A stretch of DNA of 64,000 bases from JAJYVT01 sp035534455 (GCA_035534455.1 DATLRV010000003.1:1-64000), one strand, 5' to 3'. Positions 22,480 to 31,896 are shown, numbered from the stretch's first letter. The notes: a model not told the origin generated them from the letters alone. A program made the numbers and translations.

Positions 22480-25410
22480 ATGTCAGCGGCGCGCAGCATT
22501 CTCGGCAGGGGAGCCGTCGTGCTCCCCGGCCAGGAGGCTCCCGCGGGGTGGGAGGGCGCCGAACGGATCCGTGTCGGAGCCGACGAGCTCTCGGACCCCG
22601 GCGCCGTCGTCGGGGACCTCCATGCCGCCTGGCTCGCCCGGCGACCGGTCGTCGTCGAGCTCTCGTGCGATCCCGGGGCGCTTCGGGCACCGGAGCGCTT
22701 CGACGGGGCGGTGCACGACCTGGGCACCGGCTTCGAGTTCTCTCGGGAGCGGCTCCAGTTCCTCGTGTGGGCGAACACCTACGACGTCCGCAGTGGCGAG
22801 CCGATCTGGTGGCACGCCCGCAAGGCGGCACGCCGGATCGCCGGAGCGCGCGAGGGGGGTCCGGCCGACCTGGTGGACCGCGACGGCGTCCCGTACTTCG
22901 TCGACGGCGGGCCACCGGACCCGCCCGGGCTGCCGACAGGGACCTCCGTCGTGCACCGGTACAGCGCGGAGGCCGGAGAGCTCCGCACGGTCCGTCGTGC
23001 GTTGCCGGACGCGGACCTCGCGCCGGACCAGCTCGCGGCCGTGACGCATCCGGTCGGGAGTGCGCGGGTGATCGCACCGGCGGGCTCGGGGAAGACCCGG
23101 GTCCTCACCGAGCGCCTCCGCCATCTCCTGGTCGACCGGCGCGTCCACCCGTCGACGGTGACGGCGGTCGCCTTCAACAAGCGGGCGGCCGACGAGATGC
23201 GGAGCCGCCTTGCGGGGGTCGTGACGGCGCACGGGCCCCAGGTCCGGACGCTCAACTCGCTCGGCCTGTGGGTCTGCAACGAGCTCGGCGGGGACGGGCA
23301 GCTCGAGGTGCTCGAGGAGGCCGGCGCCCGGGACGTCGTCGAGGTGGTCTTCCCCGTCAAGCACCAGGCGAACGCCGACACCGTGGCGCCGTACCTCGAC
23401 TCGCTCTCGGCGGTGCGCCTCGGGCTCGCATCGCCCGACGCAGCGGAGCTGGCCTACCCCGACGCTTCGGGACTCGCGGAAGGTTTCGACGCCTACCGCG
23501 AAGAGCTGCGCCGCCGGCGCGCCGTCGACTTCGACGAGCAGATCTACCGTGCGATCGAGGTCCTCCTGCGGGATCCGGCAGCGAGGTCCCGCGCCCAGAG
23601 CTCCTGCCGGAGGATGCTCGTCGACGAATTCCAGGACCTCACCCCGGCGCACATGCTGTTGATCCGGCTCCTGTGCGCGCCCGGCTACGACTGCTTCGGC
23701 GTGGGTGACGACGACCAGGTCATCTACGGCTACTCGGGGGCGGACCCGGGCTTCCTCATCGACTACGGGCGGTACTTCCCGGGGGCGGGGTCGCACGCGC
23801 TCGAGGTCAACTACCGCTGCCCACCGGCCGTCGTGGAGGCGGCCACCCACCTCCTCTCCTACAACACGCGTCGGGTGCACAAGACGATCCGCGTCGCCCC
23901 CGATCGCCAGGACCCGATGCCGGCGAACGCCGGCCTCCTGGCCGGCGCGGGAGCCGTCGCCCGCGTCCCCGTGCCCGGCGACGAGCTCGCCCGCGTCGCG
24001 GTCGACCTCGTCGCCGGATGGCTCGGAGAGGGGATCGAACCGGACCAGGTGGCGGTCCTCGCCAGGGTCAACGCCGTGCTGCTCCCGGTGCACGTCGCCT
24101 GCGTCGAGGCGGGCATCCCCGTCACATCGACGCTCGGGCCGGCGGTGCTTCGACGCACTGGCGTGCGTACCGCGCTCGCCTACGTGCGGATCGCCCGGCG
24201 GCCGCAGGAGATCCAGCGGGCCGACGTCCTCGACACCGTCCACCGGCCGTCGCGCAAGATCTCACGCCCGGTGGTCGAGATGCTCACCAGGCGCCCGCAC
24301 ACGTCCGTGACCGACATCCGTCGCCTCGCGGAGCGTCTCTCGGGGGGTGACGTCCCCAAGCTCGAGGCGTACGCCAACGACTTGGCACGGGTCGCGGCAA
24401 CCGTCACGACCGTCGAGGCATTGCGCACGGTCCGCGTCGATCTCGGCCTCGGCGGGCAGATGGAGGTCCTGGACGGGTCCCGAAGAGACGCCGACCGTTC
24501 GACCCACACCGACGACCTCCTCGCCCTCGAGGCCGTCGCCGCGCTGCATCCCGAGCCGGACGGCTTCGAGGCGTGGCTGGCCGAGCGCCTGTCGCGTCCG
24601 GCGGAGGCGGGCCCCGCGGTCCTCCTCTCGACGGTGCACAGGATCAAGGGGAAGGAGTGGCCGAACGTCATCGTCTTCGGCGCCAACCAGGGCCTCTTCC
24701 CGCACCGCCTCGGAGACGACGACGAAGGGGAGCGCCGGATCTTCCACGTGGCCCTGACCCGTGCCCTCGACCGCGCGGTCGTGCTGTACGACCGTGAGGC
24801 GCCCTCGCCGTTCGTGGCCGAGCTCGACGGCGAAAGACCGCACACGCCCCTTCGCTCCCGCAGGACCGCGGCCTCGGCGGCCGAGGTGAAGAACGTGCCC
24901 CGTGCGGCTCGGACACGCGGTGCACGACGGAACCGGGTGAAGACGTCCGCACCGACGCGCCGGGACCCGGCCGTGACCGCCGCGATCGGCGTGGAGCTGG
25001 AGGTGGGCGGCCAGCGGGGCAGTGTCGTCGAGCTCCGCGCGGGCGGGGTCCTCATGCAGGTCGGGTCCGTGCGGGTGCATGTCGCCTACGGCACGGTGGT
25101 GCGCGCCGGTGCACGTCTGGTCTCACTCGTGGCGCCCGAGGAAGGCTCAGAGCTCTCGCCGACCGCCCGTGCGATCGAGCAGGCGCTGCGGGAGTGGCGC
25201 TCGGCCACGGCGAAGGCCGACAAGGTCCCCGCCTACGTCGTCTTGAACGACGCAGATCTGCGCGGGGTGGCAGAGCGGGCGCCCGGGAGCCTTGCCGAGC
25301 TCCTGGAGTGCAGGGGGATGGGTCCACTTCGCCTGGAGCGCTACGGCGACGACATCCTGGCCGTGGTGGAGGCTGCCGGTCCGGCCGAAGCCTCCACCGG
25401 GCCTTCGTGA
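22480..25410 (+). CDS. UvrD/Rep-type superfamily 1 DNA helicase with HRDC domain
   Basis: The 976-residue protein has a unique N-terminal region of about 200 residues, then a UvrD core: DQLAAVTHPVGSARVIAPAGSGKTR (Q-motif and Walker A), VTAVAFNKRAADEMRSRL (Ia), MLVDEFQDLTPAHM (II), VGDDDQVIYGYSGAD (III), LEVNYRCP (IV), STVHRIKGKEWPNVIVFGA (V) and HVALTRALDRAVVLY (VI). The C-terminal 75 residues form an HRDC nucleic-acid-binding domain (KVPAYVVLNDADLRGVAERAP). UvrD2-type actinobacterial helicases also carry HRDC, but the N-terminal extension is unusual. The start is uncertain (ATG 22480 or 22450) because no clear ribosome site is visible. Confidence 0.85.
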   Translation: MSAARSILGRGAVVLPGQEAPAGWEGAERIRVGADELSDPGAVVGDLHAAWLARRPVVVELSCDPGALRAPERFDGAVHDLGTGFEFSRERLQFLVWANTYDVRSGEPIWWHARKAARRIAGAREGGPADLVDRDGVPYFVDGGPPDPPGLPTGTSVVHRYSAEAGELRTVRRALPDADLAPDQLAAVTHPVGSARVIAPAGSGKTRVLTERLRHLLVDRRVHPSTVTAVAFNKRAADEMRSRLAGVVTAHGPQVRTLNSLGLWVCNELGGDGQLEVLEEAGARDVVEVVFPVKHQANADTVAPYLDSLSAVRLGLASPDAAELAYPDASGLAEGFDAYREELRRRRAVDFDEQIYRAIEVLLRDPAARSRAQSSCRRMLVDEFQDLTPAHMLLIRLLCAPGYDCFGVGDDDQVIYGYSGADPGFLIDYGRYFPGAGSHALEVNYRCPPAVVEAATHLLSYNTRRVHKTIRVAPDRQDPMPANAGLLAGAGAVARVPVPGDELARVAVDLVAGWLGEGIEPDQVAVLARVNAVLLPVHVACVEAGIPVTSTLGPAVLRRTGVRTALAYVRIARRPQEIQRADVLDTVHRPSRKISRPVVEMLTRRPHTSVTDIRRLAERLSGGDVPKLEAYANDLARVAATVTTVEALRTVRVDLGLGGQMEVLDGSRRDADRSTHTDDLLALEAVAALHPEPDGFEAWLAERLSRPAEAGPAVLLSTVHRIKGKEWPNVIVFGANQGLFPHRLGDDDEGERRIFHVALTRALDRAVVLYDREAPSPFVAELDGERPHTPLRSRRTAASAAEVKNVPRAARTRGARRNRVKTSAPTRRDPAVTAAIGVELEVGGQRGSVVELRAGGVLMQVGSVRVHVAYGTVVRAGARLVSLVAPEEGSELSPTARAIEQALREWRSATAKADKVPAYVVLNDADLRGVAERAPGSLAELLECRGMGPLRLERYGDDILAVVEAAGPAEASTGPS

Positions 25411-25598
25411 ACCTCGTGCCCGAGGGCTTCACCGACCGGGCGGCCACTCTGCGGCTCGACGGAGCGACATGGCGGCGATGCCGGCGGTACCCTCAGGTCT
25501 GGTGATTCGGCTGGGATGACGGGATGCACGGGAGTTCGTGTCGAACGTCGAGCTCCGGGTTCGCACCTCGTCTGCGCGTCGCGACCGGGGAGGCTGCC

Positions 25599-26006
25599 AT
25601 GGCATCCGTCAGTGTCCGCTACATCGTCCACGACGTCGACGCCGCCATCGGGTTCTATTGCGGCCAGCTCGGCTTTCACGAGGAGATGCATCCCGCACCG
25701 ACGTTCGCGATGCTCTCGCGCGGCCCGCTCCGTCTGGTGCTGAGTGCCCCGGGAGCCGCGCCGGGTGGCGGCCAAGCGATGCCTGACGGCAGGCTGCCCG
25801 AGCCCGGCGGCTGGAACCGCTTCTCCATCGAGGTGGACGATCTCGAGGCGACGGTGGAAACCCTCCGAGCCGCGGGCGTGAAGTTCCGAAACGAGATCGT
25901 GGGCGGAACGGGTGGCAAGCAGATCATCGTCGAGGATCCCTCCGGCAACCCCGTCGAGCTGTTCCAGCCGACGCTCGCAGCAGCGCGGCTCGATCAGGGT
26001 CACTGA
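25599..26006 (+). CDS. VOC (glyoxalase/bleomycin-resistance) family protein
   Basis: The 135-residue protein has two beta-alpha-beta-beta-beta repeats: VRYIVHDVDAAIGFYCGQLGF and FSIEVDDLEATVETLRAAG, ending IIVEDPSGNPVELFQP with the typical terminal Glu. VOC proteins include metalloenzymes (glyoxalase I, dioxygenases) and drug-binding proteins; the substrate is not evident. The ATG at 25599 follows GGGGAGG. The gene stands alone between the helicase and cobQ. Confidence 0.82.
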   Translation: MASVSVRYIVHDVDAAIGFYCGQLGFHEEMHPAPTFAMLSRGPLRLVLSAPGAAPGGGQAMPDGRLPEPGGWNRFSIEVDDLEATVETLRAAGVKFRNEIVGGTGGKQIIVEDPSGNPVELFQPTLAAARLDQGH

Positions 26007-26087
26007 CGATGTGAGCCGGTGGACGGCGTACCACCGGGTGGTCCGCACCGACAGGCCGGATCTCGCCGCGAGCTCGCCGGTGGTCAC
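26007..26087 (-). pseudogene. MerR-type helix-turn-helix remnant
   Basis: From a GTG at 26087 the minus strand encodes MTTGELAARSGLSVRTTRWY and then AVHRLTS. This matches the first helix-turn-helix of MerR-family regulators (TxGELAxxxGLSvrTiRyYe). The frame then runs antisense through the VOC gene with no dimerisation helix or effector domain. It looks like a decayed regulator, or chance similarity. Confidence 0.3.
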
Positions 26088-26196
26088 GAGCTGATCGTCG
26101 TGGCTCCAGCGGGTGGGGAGTCAGGGGAGCCGGTACCGTGCCCCGCATGCGGTGCTCGGCGGGAGGTGGCGACCCGGGCGCCGTGCGGGCGTCCAC

Positions 26197-27654
26197 GTGA
26201 CGCGGAGTCGGCCGCCGGCGCTCCTCGTCGCGGGGACCTCGAGCTGGGCGGGGAAGAGCCTCCTCGCGACGGCCCTCTGCGCGGCGCTGCGCGAGCGTGG
26301 GTTCGCGGTGGCGCCCTTCAAGGCGCAGAACATGTCCAACAACGCCCGGGTCGTCGACGGCGGCGAGATCGGCGCAGCCCAGTACTTCCAGGCGCTCGCG
26401 GCGGGCGTGACCCCTTCGGTCCGGCACAATCCCGTGCTGTTGAAGCCCGAGGCCGAGACGAGGAGCCAGGTCGTCGTGCGCGGGCGGGTCGACCGTGCCC
26501 TCACCGAGGTGCCCTGGCGCGAGCGCGCCGAACCGCTCTGGGAGGTGGTGCGCCTCGCCTACGACGAGGTCGCCGGCGACGCGGACGTCGTGGTGCTCGA
26601 GGGAGCCGGGAGCCCCGCAGAGGTGAACCTCGCCGACGTCGACCTGGCCAACCTGCGCATCGCCCGCCACGCCGGCGCCCGGATGCTCGTCGTCTGCGAC
26701 ATCGACCGCGGTGGCGCCTTCGCCCACTGCTACGGCACCTGGGCGCTGCTCCCGACCGCGGACCGCGCGAGGGTGGGCGGGTTCGTGTTGAACCGGTTCC
26801 GTGGCGACCCCGCGCTGCTCGCGCCCGGGCCGGCGATCCTCCACGACTTGACCGGCGTGCCGACGGTGGGGGTGGTGCCCATCGTCGACCACGGGCTGCC
26901 CGACGAGGACGGCGCCGACCCTTCGCCGAGTCCCGGTGCGGGCCGGCGGGTGCGCGTGGTGCGCGGGCCCGCGGCCTCCAACCTGGACGAGTGGTGGACC
27001 CTCCGGGAGGCGAGCGACTTCCGATGGGCGGTGCGCGCCGGCGACCTGGACGACGCCGAGCTCATCGTGCTCCCGGGCTCGAAGCTCGTCGCCCACGATC
27101 TGTCATGGCTCCGCCGCACGGGCATCGACCGGGCCCTGCTCGCCGCGATCGGCCGTAGGGTGCCGGTGCTCGCGGTGTGCGGCGGCCTCCAGTTGCTGGG
27201 CGACGTCATCGACGATCCCGGCGGCGTCGAGTCCGCGGGCCGTGTCGCCGGCCTCGGCGTCGTCCCGGCGCGGACCGTCCTGTCCCCCGAGAAGCTCGTC
27301 CGCCGCTCCGCCAGGCGCTTCCGTGCGGATCTCCCCGCCCCCTGGCGTGCGCTCGGCGGCCTCGAGGTCGAGGGCTACGAGGTCCACTACGGGGTGACGA
27401 CCGGGCATCCGCACCTGGAGCCCGCGTTCGTCGACGGCTCGGGCATCGTCGCCGGCCACGTGCTCGGCGTCTACCTCCACGGGCTCTGCGAGGACGCCGC
27501 AGTCGTCGAGGCACTGGTCGGGGCCGCTCCGCGCCGGACCCTCGGCGAGGTGCTCGACGGCCTCGGCCGGTTGGCCGAGCGCCACCTCGACATGGGGGCG
27601 GTCCTCGCGATGGTGGGGCTGCCGGCCACCCGCGAACAGCCTCGCCGGCGATGA
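26197..27654 (+). CDS. cobQ: Cobyric acid synthase
   Basis: The 485-residue enzyme amidates four side chains of adenosylcobyrinic acid diamide with glutamine and ATP, a late step in adenosylcobalamin synthesis. The N-terminal dethiobiotin-synthetase-like domain has VAGTSSWAGKSLLATALCAAL and APFKAQNMSNNARVVDGGEI. The C-terminal class I glutamine amidotransferase-like domain has the nucleophile Cys in VLAVCGGLQLLG and the His in GVYLHGLCED. The GTG at 26197 is the likely start; several upstream in-frame codons precede the conserved region. It is coupled to egtE by an ATGA overlap. I found no cobalamin riboswitch upstream. Confidence 0.9.
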   Translation: MTRSRPPALLVAGTSSWAGKSLLATALCAALRERGFAVAPFKAQNMSNNARVVDGGEIGAAQYFQALAAGVTPSVRHNPVLLKPEAETRSQVVVRGRVDRALTEVPWRERAEPLWEVVRLAYDEVAGDADVVVLEGAGSPAEVNLADVDLANLRIARHAGARMLVVCDIDRGGAFAHCYGTWALLPTADRARVGGFVLNRFRGDPALLAPGPAILHDLTGVPTVGVVPIVDHGLPDEDGADPSPSPGAGRRVRVVRGPAASNLDEWWTLREASDFRWAVRAGDLDDAELIVLPGSKLVAHDLSWLRRTGIDRALLAAIGRRVPVLAVCGGLQLLGDVIDDPGGVESAGRVAGLGVVPARTVLSPEKLVRRSARRFRADLPAPWRALGGLEVEGYEVHYGVTTGHPHLEPAFVDGSGIVAGHVLGVYLHGLCEDAAVVEALVGAAPRRTLGEVLDGLGRLAERHLDMGAVLAMVGLPATREQPRRR

Positions 27655-28805
27655 CGGCGCTCGAGGAGCTCGGCGAGCCCGAGGACCGCTGGGCGCGCTG
27701 GCGCGCGGCGCGGCCCGACCCCGCCGTGTGCCATCTGGACAGCGCGGCCGCGGGGAGAAGCTCTCTCGCCGTCCTGACCGCCGTCGCCGAGCACGCCCTC
27801 TTGGAGGCGCGGGTGGGCGCCTATGTCGCGCAGGAGGAGGCCGGGGCGGCGCTCTCGGCCGGCCGGGAGGCGCTCGCCCGACTGGTCGGCATCCCCGCCG
27901 ACGGGATCGCCTTCGTCGAGAGCGCGAGCGTCGCTCTCGGCGTCCTCCTCGAGGTCTGGCCCTTCGGCGCCGACCCGTGCGTCGGCGTCGTCCCGAGCGA
28001 GTGGGGCCCGAACCTCGCGGCGTTCGCCCGCAGGGGGTTGCGCACGGTCGAGCTGCCCGTCGACGGCGACGGCCACGTCGACCTCGCCGGGTTGGCGCGC
28101 CACCTTTCGAAGGACCCCCCGTCGCTGGTCCACCTCACCCAGGTCGCGTCGCACCGCCCCCTCGTCCAGCCCGCCGCGGACGTGGCGGCCGTCTGCCGGG
28201 CGTCGGGTGTCCCGCTCGTGGTCGACGCGGCGCAGGCGCTCGGGCACGTCGACACGGCGAGCGGTGCCGACGTGGTCTACGCGACCAGCCGCAAGTGGCT
28301 CACCGGACCCCGCGGTGTCGGCGTGCTCGCCGTCGACCCCCGGTGGCACGACCGCCTGCGCGACGCGCTCGTCGCGCTCGAACCGGTCGCCGCCGCCGAC
28401 GAGCCGATCGGCTCGTGGTTGTCCTCCCGGGAGTCGCACGTCGCCGGGCGGGTGGGGCTCGGTGTGGCGGCCCGCGAGCACCTCGGCCTCGGGGCAGAGG
28501 CGGTCCGGGCCCGGCTCGCCGCCGTCGGACGGGCGACCCGCGAGGTCCTCGGGGACCTGGACGACTGGGAGGTGGTCGGGCCGGTCGACGAGCCGTGTGC
28601 CATCACGGCGCTCAGGCCGACCTCGGGACAGGACGTCATGGACGTACGGGCGCGCCTCCTGCACGAGCACCGGATCGTGACGACGGGCCAACAGCTCTTC
28701 CGGGCGCCGCACGACATGTCGTCGCCGACCTTGCGGATCAGCCCGCACGTCGACGTGGAGACCGGCGACCTCGCCCGCCTGCGCGAAGCCCTCGCGTCCC
28801 TCTGA
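27651..28805 (+). CDS. egtE: PLP-dependent lyase, EgtE-like (ergothioneine biosynthesis)
   Basis: The 384-residue class V aminotransferase-fold protein follows mycobacterial EgtE closely through its length: HLDSAAAGRSS, EARVGAYVAQEEA, VVPSEWGPNLAAF, LTQVASHRPL, VDAAQALGHVD, YATSRKWLTGPRGVGVLAV (PLP Lys in SRKW), HVAGRVGLGVAAREHL, AITALRPTSGQDV and RISPHVDV. EgtE cleaves hercynylcysteine sulfoxide to ergothioneine. No egtA, egtB, egtC or egtD is in the window, and the gene is coupled to cobQ instead. It could complete a pathway encoded elsewhere, or act on another C-S bond. Confidence 0.82.
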   Translation: MTALEELGEPEDRWARWRAARPDPAVCHLDSAAAGRSSLAVLTAVAEHALLEARVGAYVAQEEAGAALSAGREALARLVGIPADGIAFVESASVALGVLLEVWPFGADPCVGVVPSEWGPNLAAFARRGLRTVELPVDGDGHVDLAGLARHLSKDPPSLVHLTQVASHRPLVQPAADVAAVCRASGVPLVVDAAQALGHVDTASGADVVYATSRKWLTGPRGVGVLAVDPRWHDRLRDALVALEPVAAADEPIGSWLSSRESHVAGRVGLGVAAREHLGLGAEAVRARLAAVGRATREVLGDLDDWEVVGPVDEPCAITALRPTSGQDVMDVRARLLHEHRIVTTGQQLFRAPHDMSSPTLRISPHVDVETGDLARLREALASL

Positions 28806-28903
28806 ACCCCGGCGCGCGGAGAGGACGTCCGGCGATCGCCGTCGACGTGCTCTCGGTCCCGTCAGGTTGTGGCCGCCTCGACCACGACCGGCAGTCCGGT
28901 GGG

Positions 28904-29503
28904 TCAGACCCGGGTGACCCGCGCGAGCCACGCATGGACTTTCGGGACCAGGTTCGTCAGGAACTCGGCGGGCTCGATGGACTCGACGTCCCAACCGTGC
29001 GCGAAGGACGCCTCGATCTCGCCCCGGGTGACGCGGCGCGGGCCCCAGTCGCCGGGCTGCCGGTCGCTGAAGCACGCCATGAAGTAGCGGCCTCCGGGCG
29101 CGACGACCGAACCGAGCGAATCCACGTAGCGGGAGCGGTCGGCGTCGTCGAAGACGTGGAAGACGCCGCTGTCGATGACCGTGTCGAATTGCTTCCCCAG
29201 CACGTCGAGGCGCAGGATGTCGCCAACGACGAAGGTCGCGTCGATCCGCCGTTCCGCCGCCTTGCGCCGCGCCGCGTCGATGGCGGCGGCAACGAGGTCG
29301 ATGCCCGTCGCCTCGTGGCCGAGCGCCGCGGCCATGAGGGCGTGCTCTCCGGTGCCGCACCCGCTGTCGAGGACGGTCCCGCGGAGCTCGCCGGCTTCTG
29401 CGAGCGCGAGGAAGACCGGCTGGGGGCGGCCGATGTCCCACGGCGGCGTCGTGCGGTAGATCTCCTCGAAGTCGCTCGGCGTGGCGGGATTCTCTGCGGT
29501 CAT
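28904..29503 (-). CDS. Class I SAM-dependent methyltransferase
   Basis: The 199-residue protein is of thiopurine/tellurite-type methyltransferase size. It shows DIGRPQPVFLALAEAGEL, SAM motif I VLDSGCGTGEHAL, motif II ATGIDLVAAAIDAA, FVVGDILRL and VIDSGVFHVF. It has an intact Gly-rich SAM site, but the acceptor substrate is unknown. It is convergent with egtE. Confidence 0.85.
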   Translation of the reverse strand: MTAENPATPSDFEEIYRTTPPWDIGRPQPVFLALAEAGELRGTVLDSGCGTGEHALMAAALGHEATGIDLVAAAIDAARRKAAERRIDATFVVGDILRLDVLGKQFDTVIDSGVFHVFDDADRSRYVDSLGSVVAPGGRYFMACFSDRQPGDWGPRRVTRGEIEASFAHGWDVESIEPAEFLTNLVPKVHAWLARVTRV

Positions 29504-29560
29504 GCGCCGGAGCGTAGAGCCGGGCGGACCCGCGTCGCCGCCGGTTCGGGACGCCGGCGG

Positions 29561-29590
29561 TCAGGCGTGGTCAGGCGTGGTCAGGCGTGG
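29561..29590. repeat. Three tandem copies of a 10-bp unit
   Basis: TCAGGCGTGG occurs three times in a row at 29561-29590. The third copy contains the TGA stop of the amidohydrolase gene (read on the minus strand). It is a short slippage-type tandem repeat. Confidence 0.9.
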
Positions 29591-30819
29591 CCGGCCGGGG
29601 CAGGGGTGGCCAGCCGGTAGAGCGAGGTGGCGTTCCCCTCCCCGATCATCGACGCCACCCGACGGGCGTTGGGAAGGCTCCACTCACCGTGGTCGACCAG
29701 ATGCCCGAGGACGCGCGCCATCGCCCTGCGCCAGAGATGGGCGCCGAGGAAGTGCAGCTCGGATGCGCCCCAGCCGTCCGACGAGAAGAGCTGCTTGCCG
29801 AACGGGGCGACCTCGAGCGCCTCGGCGACGATCGTCGCGGCGGACCCGCCGGCGTAGATGACGGCGAGGCCCACGTCGAAGAAGACGTTCGGGAACATCT
29901 GGGCGAGGTACCCCGCCTCCCGGTGGTACGGGTAGCAGTGCAGCAGCACCACCGGCGTGCCGGACGGCTCGGCCAGGCGGAGGAACTCGGTGAGGAGGAG
30001 CGGGTTCGACCGGTGCAGGTCGAGGTCCGTGTCGCCGTAGCCGGCGTGGAGCTGCAACGGCAACCCCGCGTCGATGCCGGACCACAGGAGGTGGCGGAGG
30101 AGCGTCGGATGGGAGAGGCGCGCCCGTCCGGTGCGGTCGAGCTCTCCGAGCCACCGCCCCGCCGCCGCGGTCACCTCGTCCGGTCCGGGCCGCTCGGGGT
30201 CGAGGTCGAAGCCGTGGCGGTAGGCGACGATGCTCTTCGTCCCGACGGCGTCGACGAGCCGCTCGTCGAGGCGCTGCGCGAGCCGCTCCGCAAAGCCGGC
30301 CGCGCCCGGGCCCTCGGCGGCGACCTCTTCGGCGACCGCTTCGAGGCGGACCACCTCGCGCGCGACGGCCCCGCCCGCCGAGGCCGTCTCCTCTGGCGAG
30401 AGGAGCCCGTCGGCGTTGAACCCCGTGTCGACGAGGAACGCACTCACCTGCTCCGCGGACAAGAAGCGCCGGTTCACGCCGGCGACACCGAGCTCGTGGC
30501 GACGCGCAAGGTAGTCGGACGGTGACGCGTGAGGCTCGAGGTCGAGCAGCGGGGCGCACCACCGAAGGATCGCGAATCCCACCGGCGAGTCGAAGGCCGA
30601 CTGGCCGGACCGACCTCCCCGGTCGGACTCGGTGATGGTCTCGGCGAAGACCTCGTCGGCGACGTCGTCTCGGAACGCCCCGTGGACGTGGTGGTCGACG
30701 AGGGACAGCGACGAAAGGTGCTCGGCGAGCGCGTCGTGGGACAGGGCGTCGGCGCCCCTCTCGGGGCCGGAGCCGACGGGCGACGGCGCCAAACGTGGAC
30801 GTGGATCGTGCCGGCGCAC
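29581..30819 (-). CDS. Amidohydrolase 2-family protein (FluG N-domain-like)
   Basis: About 412 residues of the metal-dependent hydrolase TIM-barrel. It shows SLVDHHVHGAFRDD (H-x-H), a middle Lys-region TKSIVAYRHGFDLD, PLQLHAGYGDTDLDL, VVLLHCYPYHREAGYLAQMF and the late metal Asp in LFSSDGWGASE. The order and spacing resemble the amidohydrolase half of FluG and uronate isomerase-like enzymes, though no glutamine-synthetase half follows. The GTG at 30819 follows GGAGGGGG and is preferred over an ATG at 30849. It is divergent from the cyclase-family gene. Confidence 0.78.
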   Translation of the reverse strand: MRRHDPRPRLAPSPVGSGPERGADALSHDALAEHLSSLSLVDHHVHGAFRDDVADEVFAETITESDRGGRSGQSAFDSPVGFAILRWCAPLLDLEPHASPSDYLARRHELGVAGVNRRFLSAEQVSAFLVDTGFNADGLLSPEETASAGGAVAREVVRLEAVAEEVAAEGPGAAGFAERLAQRLDERLVDAVGTKSIVAYRHGFDLDPERPGPDEVTAAAGRWLGELDRTGRARLSHPTLLRHLLWSGIDAGLPLQLHAGYGDTDLDLHRSNPLLLTEFLRLAEPSGTPVVLLHCYPYHREAGYLAQMFPNVFFDVGLAVIYAGGSAATIVAEALEVAPFGKQLFSSDGWGASELHFLGAHLWRRAMARVLGHLVDHGEWSLPNARRVASMIGEGNATSLYRLATPAPAGHA

Positions 30820-31005
30820 GGAACCCCCTCCGCAGCGGTGGACGGTCATCCGATCGTAGGTCGGGCTGTGTGCCGCTCGCGCCGCCGCTGTCGTCCGCCG
30901 TCGCCGTCCGCCGTCGCTTGACGGCCCAGGTGGCCGGTGCTACATCCCCGACGGTGACGACCCAGGCCGAGCGACGCCAAGCGATGCCAAGCGCGATGAC
31001 CATCG

Positions 31006-31896
31006 ATGACGGTTGATCCCGGGGGGAGGCTCGGAGAGGTGCGGGCGGACGACCGGGTGCGGGCCGCCGCGGCGGTCCGCTCGGGCAAGGTGTTCACCCT
31101 CGGTCTCGAGGTGTTCGGCCGCACACCGGTGCCGGCCTTCCCCGGCGCACCGACGCCGCTGCACATCATGTACCAGGACTGGTCGCACTACGAGAAGGGC
31201 CTCCTGCAGCCGGACGCGGGGAACGTCGCGTGGGTCGACGACGGCGTGCTGCTGAACTGTCACGGCGGCACCCATCTCGACGCCCGCGGGCATGTCATCG
31301 TCGACGGGACGATCGCGGGCGGGGTGCCCGCGTCGTCGACCGTCGGCGGCCTCGCGCAGACAGACGTGGCGGCGGTGGCACGGCTCGGCGTCTTCTGCCG
31401 GGGTGTCTTGGTCGACCTCTGCCGAGAGAACGAAGGGCCGTTGCCTCGCGACCACGAGGTGACGTTGGACGAGGTGGAGGCGTGCCTTCGCGACGAGCAC
31501 GTCGAGCTCGCGCCCGGCGACATGGTGCTCCTGCGGACCGGGAGCCTCGAACGCTTCCGGTCGGAGGGCGCCACGGCGTTCTTCGCGGACTACTCCGAGC
31601 CGGGACTCGGCTACGACGACGCGCTCCTCGAGTGGGTCGACGACCGCCGTGTCCTCGGGATCGGCTCGGACACCCTCGCCAACGAGCGGCCGAGAGACCC
31701 CGCGACGCACGAGGAGTTCTGCCTCCACCGCCATCTCCTGCGTGACCGCGGCCTCCAGTTCCACGAGGTGCTCTGGCTGGCCGACCTCGCCGCGGACTGC
31801 GCGGACGACGGCCGTTACGAGGGCCTCTACGTGGCCTCACCCCTCAAGCTGGTGGGCGCGTCCGGTTGCCCCGTGAACCCCCTGTTCGTCAAGTGA
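31006..31896 (+). CDS. Cyclase/kynurenine formamidase-family hydrolase
   Basis: The 296-residue protein has the family metal signature NCHGGTHLDARGH (H-x-G-T-H-x-D-x3-H), plus LRTGSLERF, the late GSDTLANE and HEVLWLADLA. The family cleaves formyl- or lactone-type bonds, as in N-formylkynurenine and dehydratase-like cyclases. The ATG at 31006 is annotated; a GTG at 31039 with GGAGG upstream would begin VRADDRVRAAAAV and may be the true start. A four-copy 13-bp repeat spans its stop codon. Confidence 0.82.
   Translation: MTVDPGGRLGEVRADDRVRAAAAVRSGKVFTLGLEVFGRTPVPAFPGAPTPLHIMYQDWSHYEKGLLQPDAGNVAWVDDGVLLNCHGGTHLDARGHVIVDGTIAGGVPASSTVGGLAQTDVAAVARLGVFCRGVLVDLCRENEGPLPRDHEVTLDEVEACLRDEHVELAPGDMVLLRTGSLERFRSEGATAFFADYSEPGLGYDDALLEWVDDRRVLGIGSDTLANERPRDPATHEEFCLHRHLLRDRGLQFHEVLWLADLAADCADDGRYEGLYVASPLKLVGASGCPVNPLFVK

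Noticed and set aside
26007..26196. Possible cobalamin riboswitch before cobQ
   Set aside because: No B12-box-like conserved core or suitable helices were seen, and the stretch is short and GC-rich.
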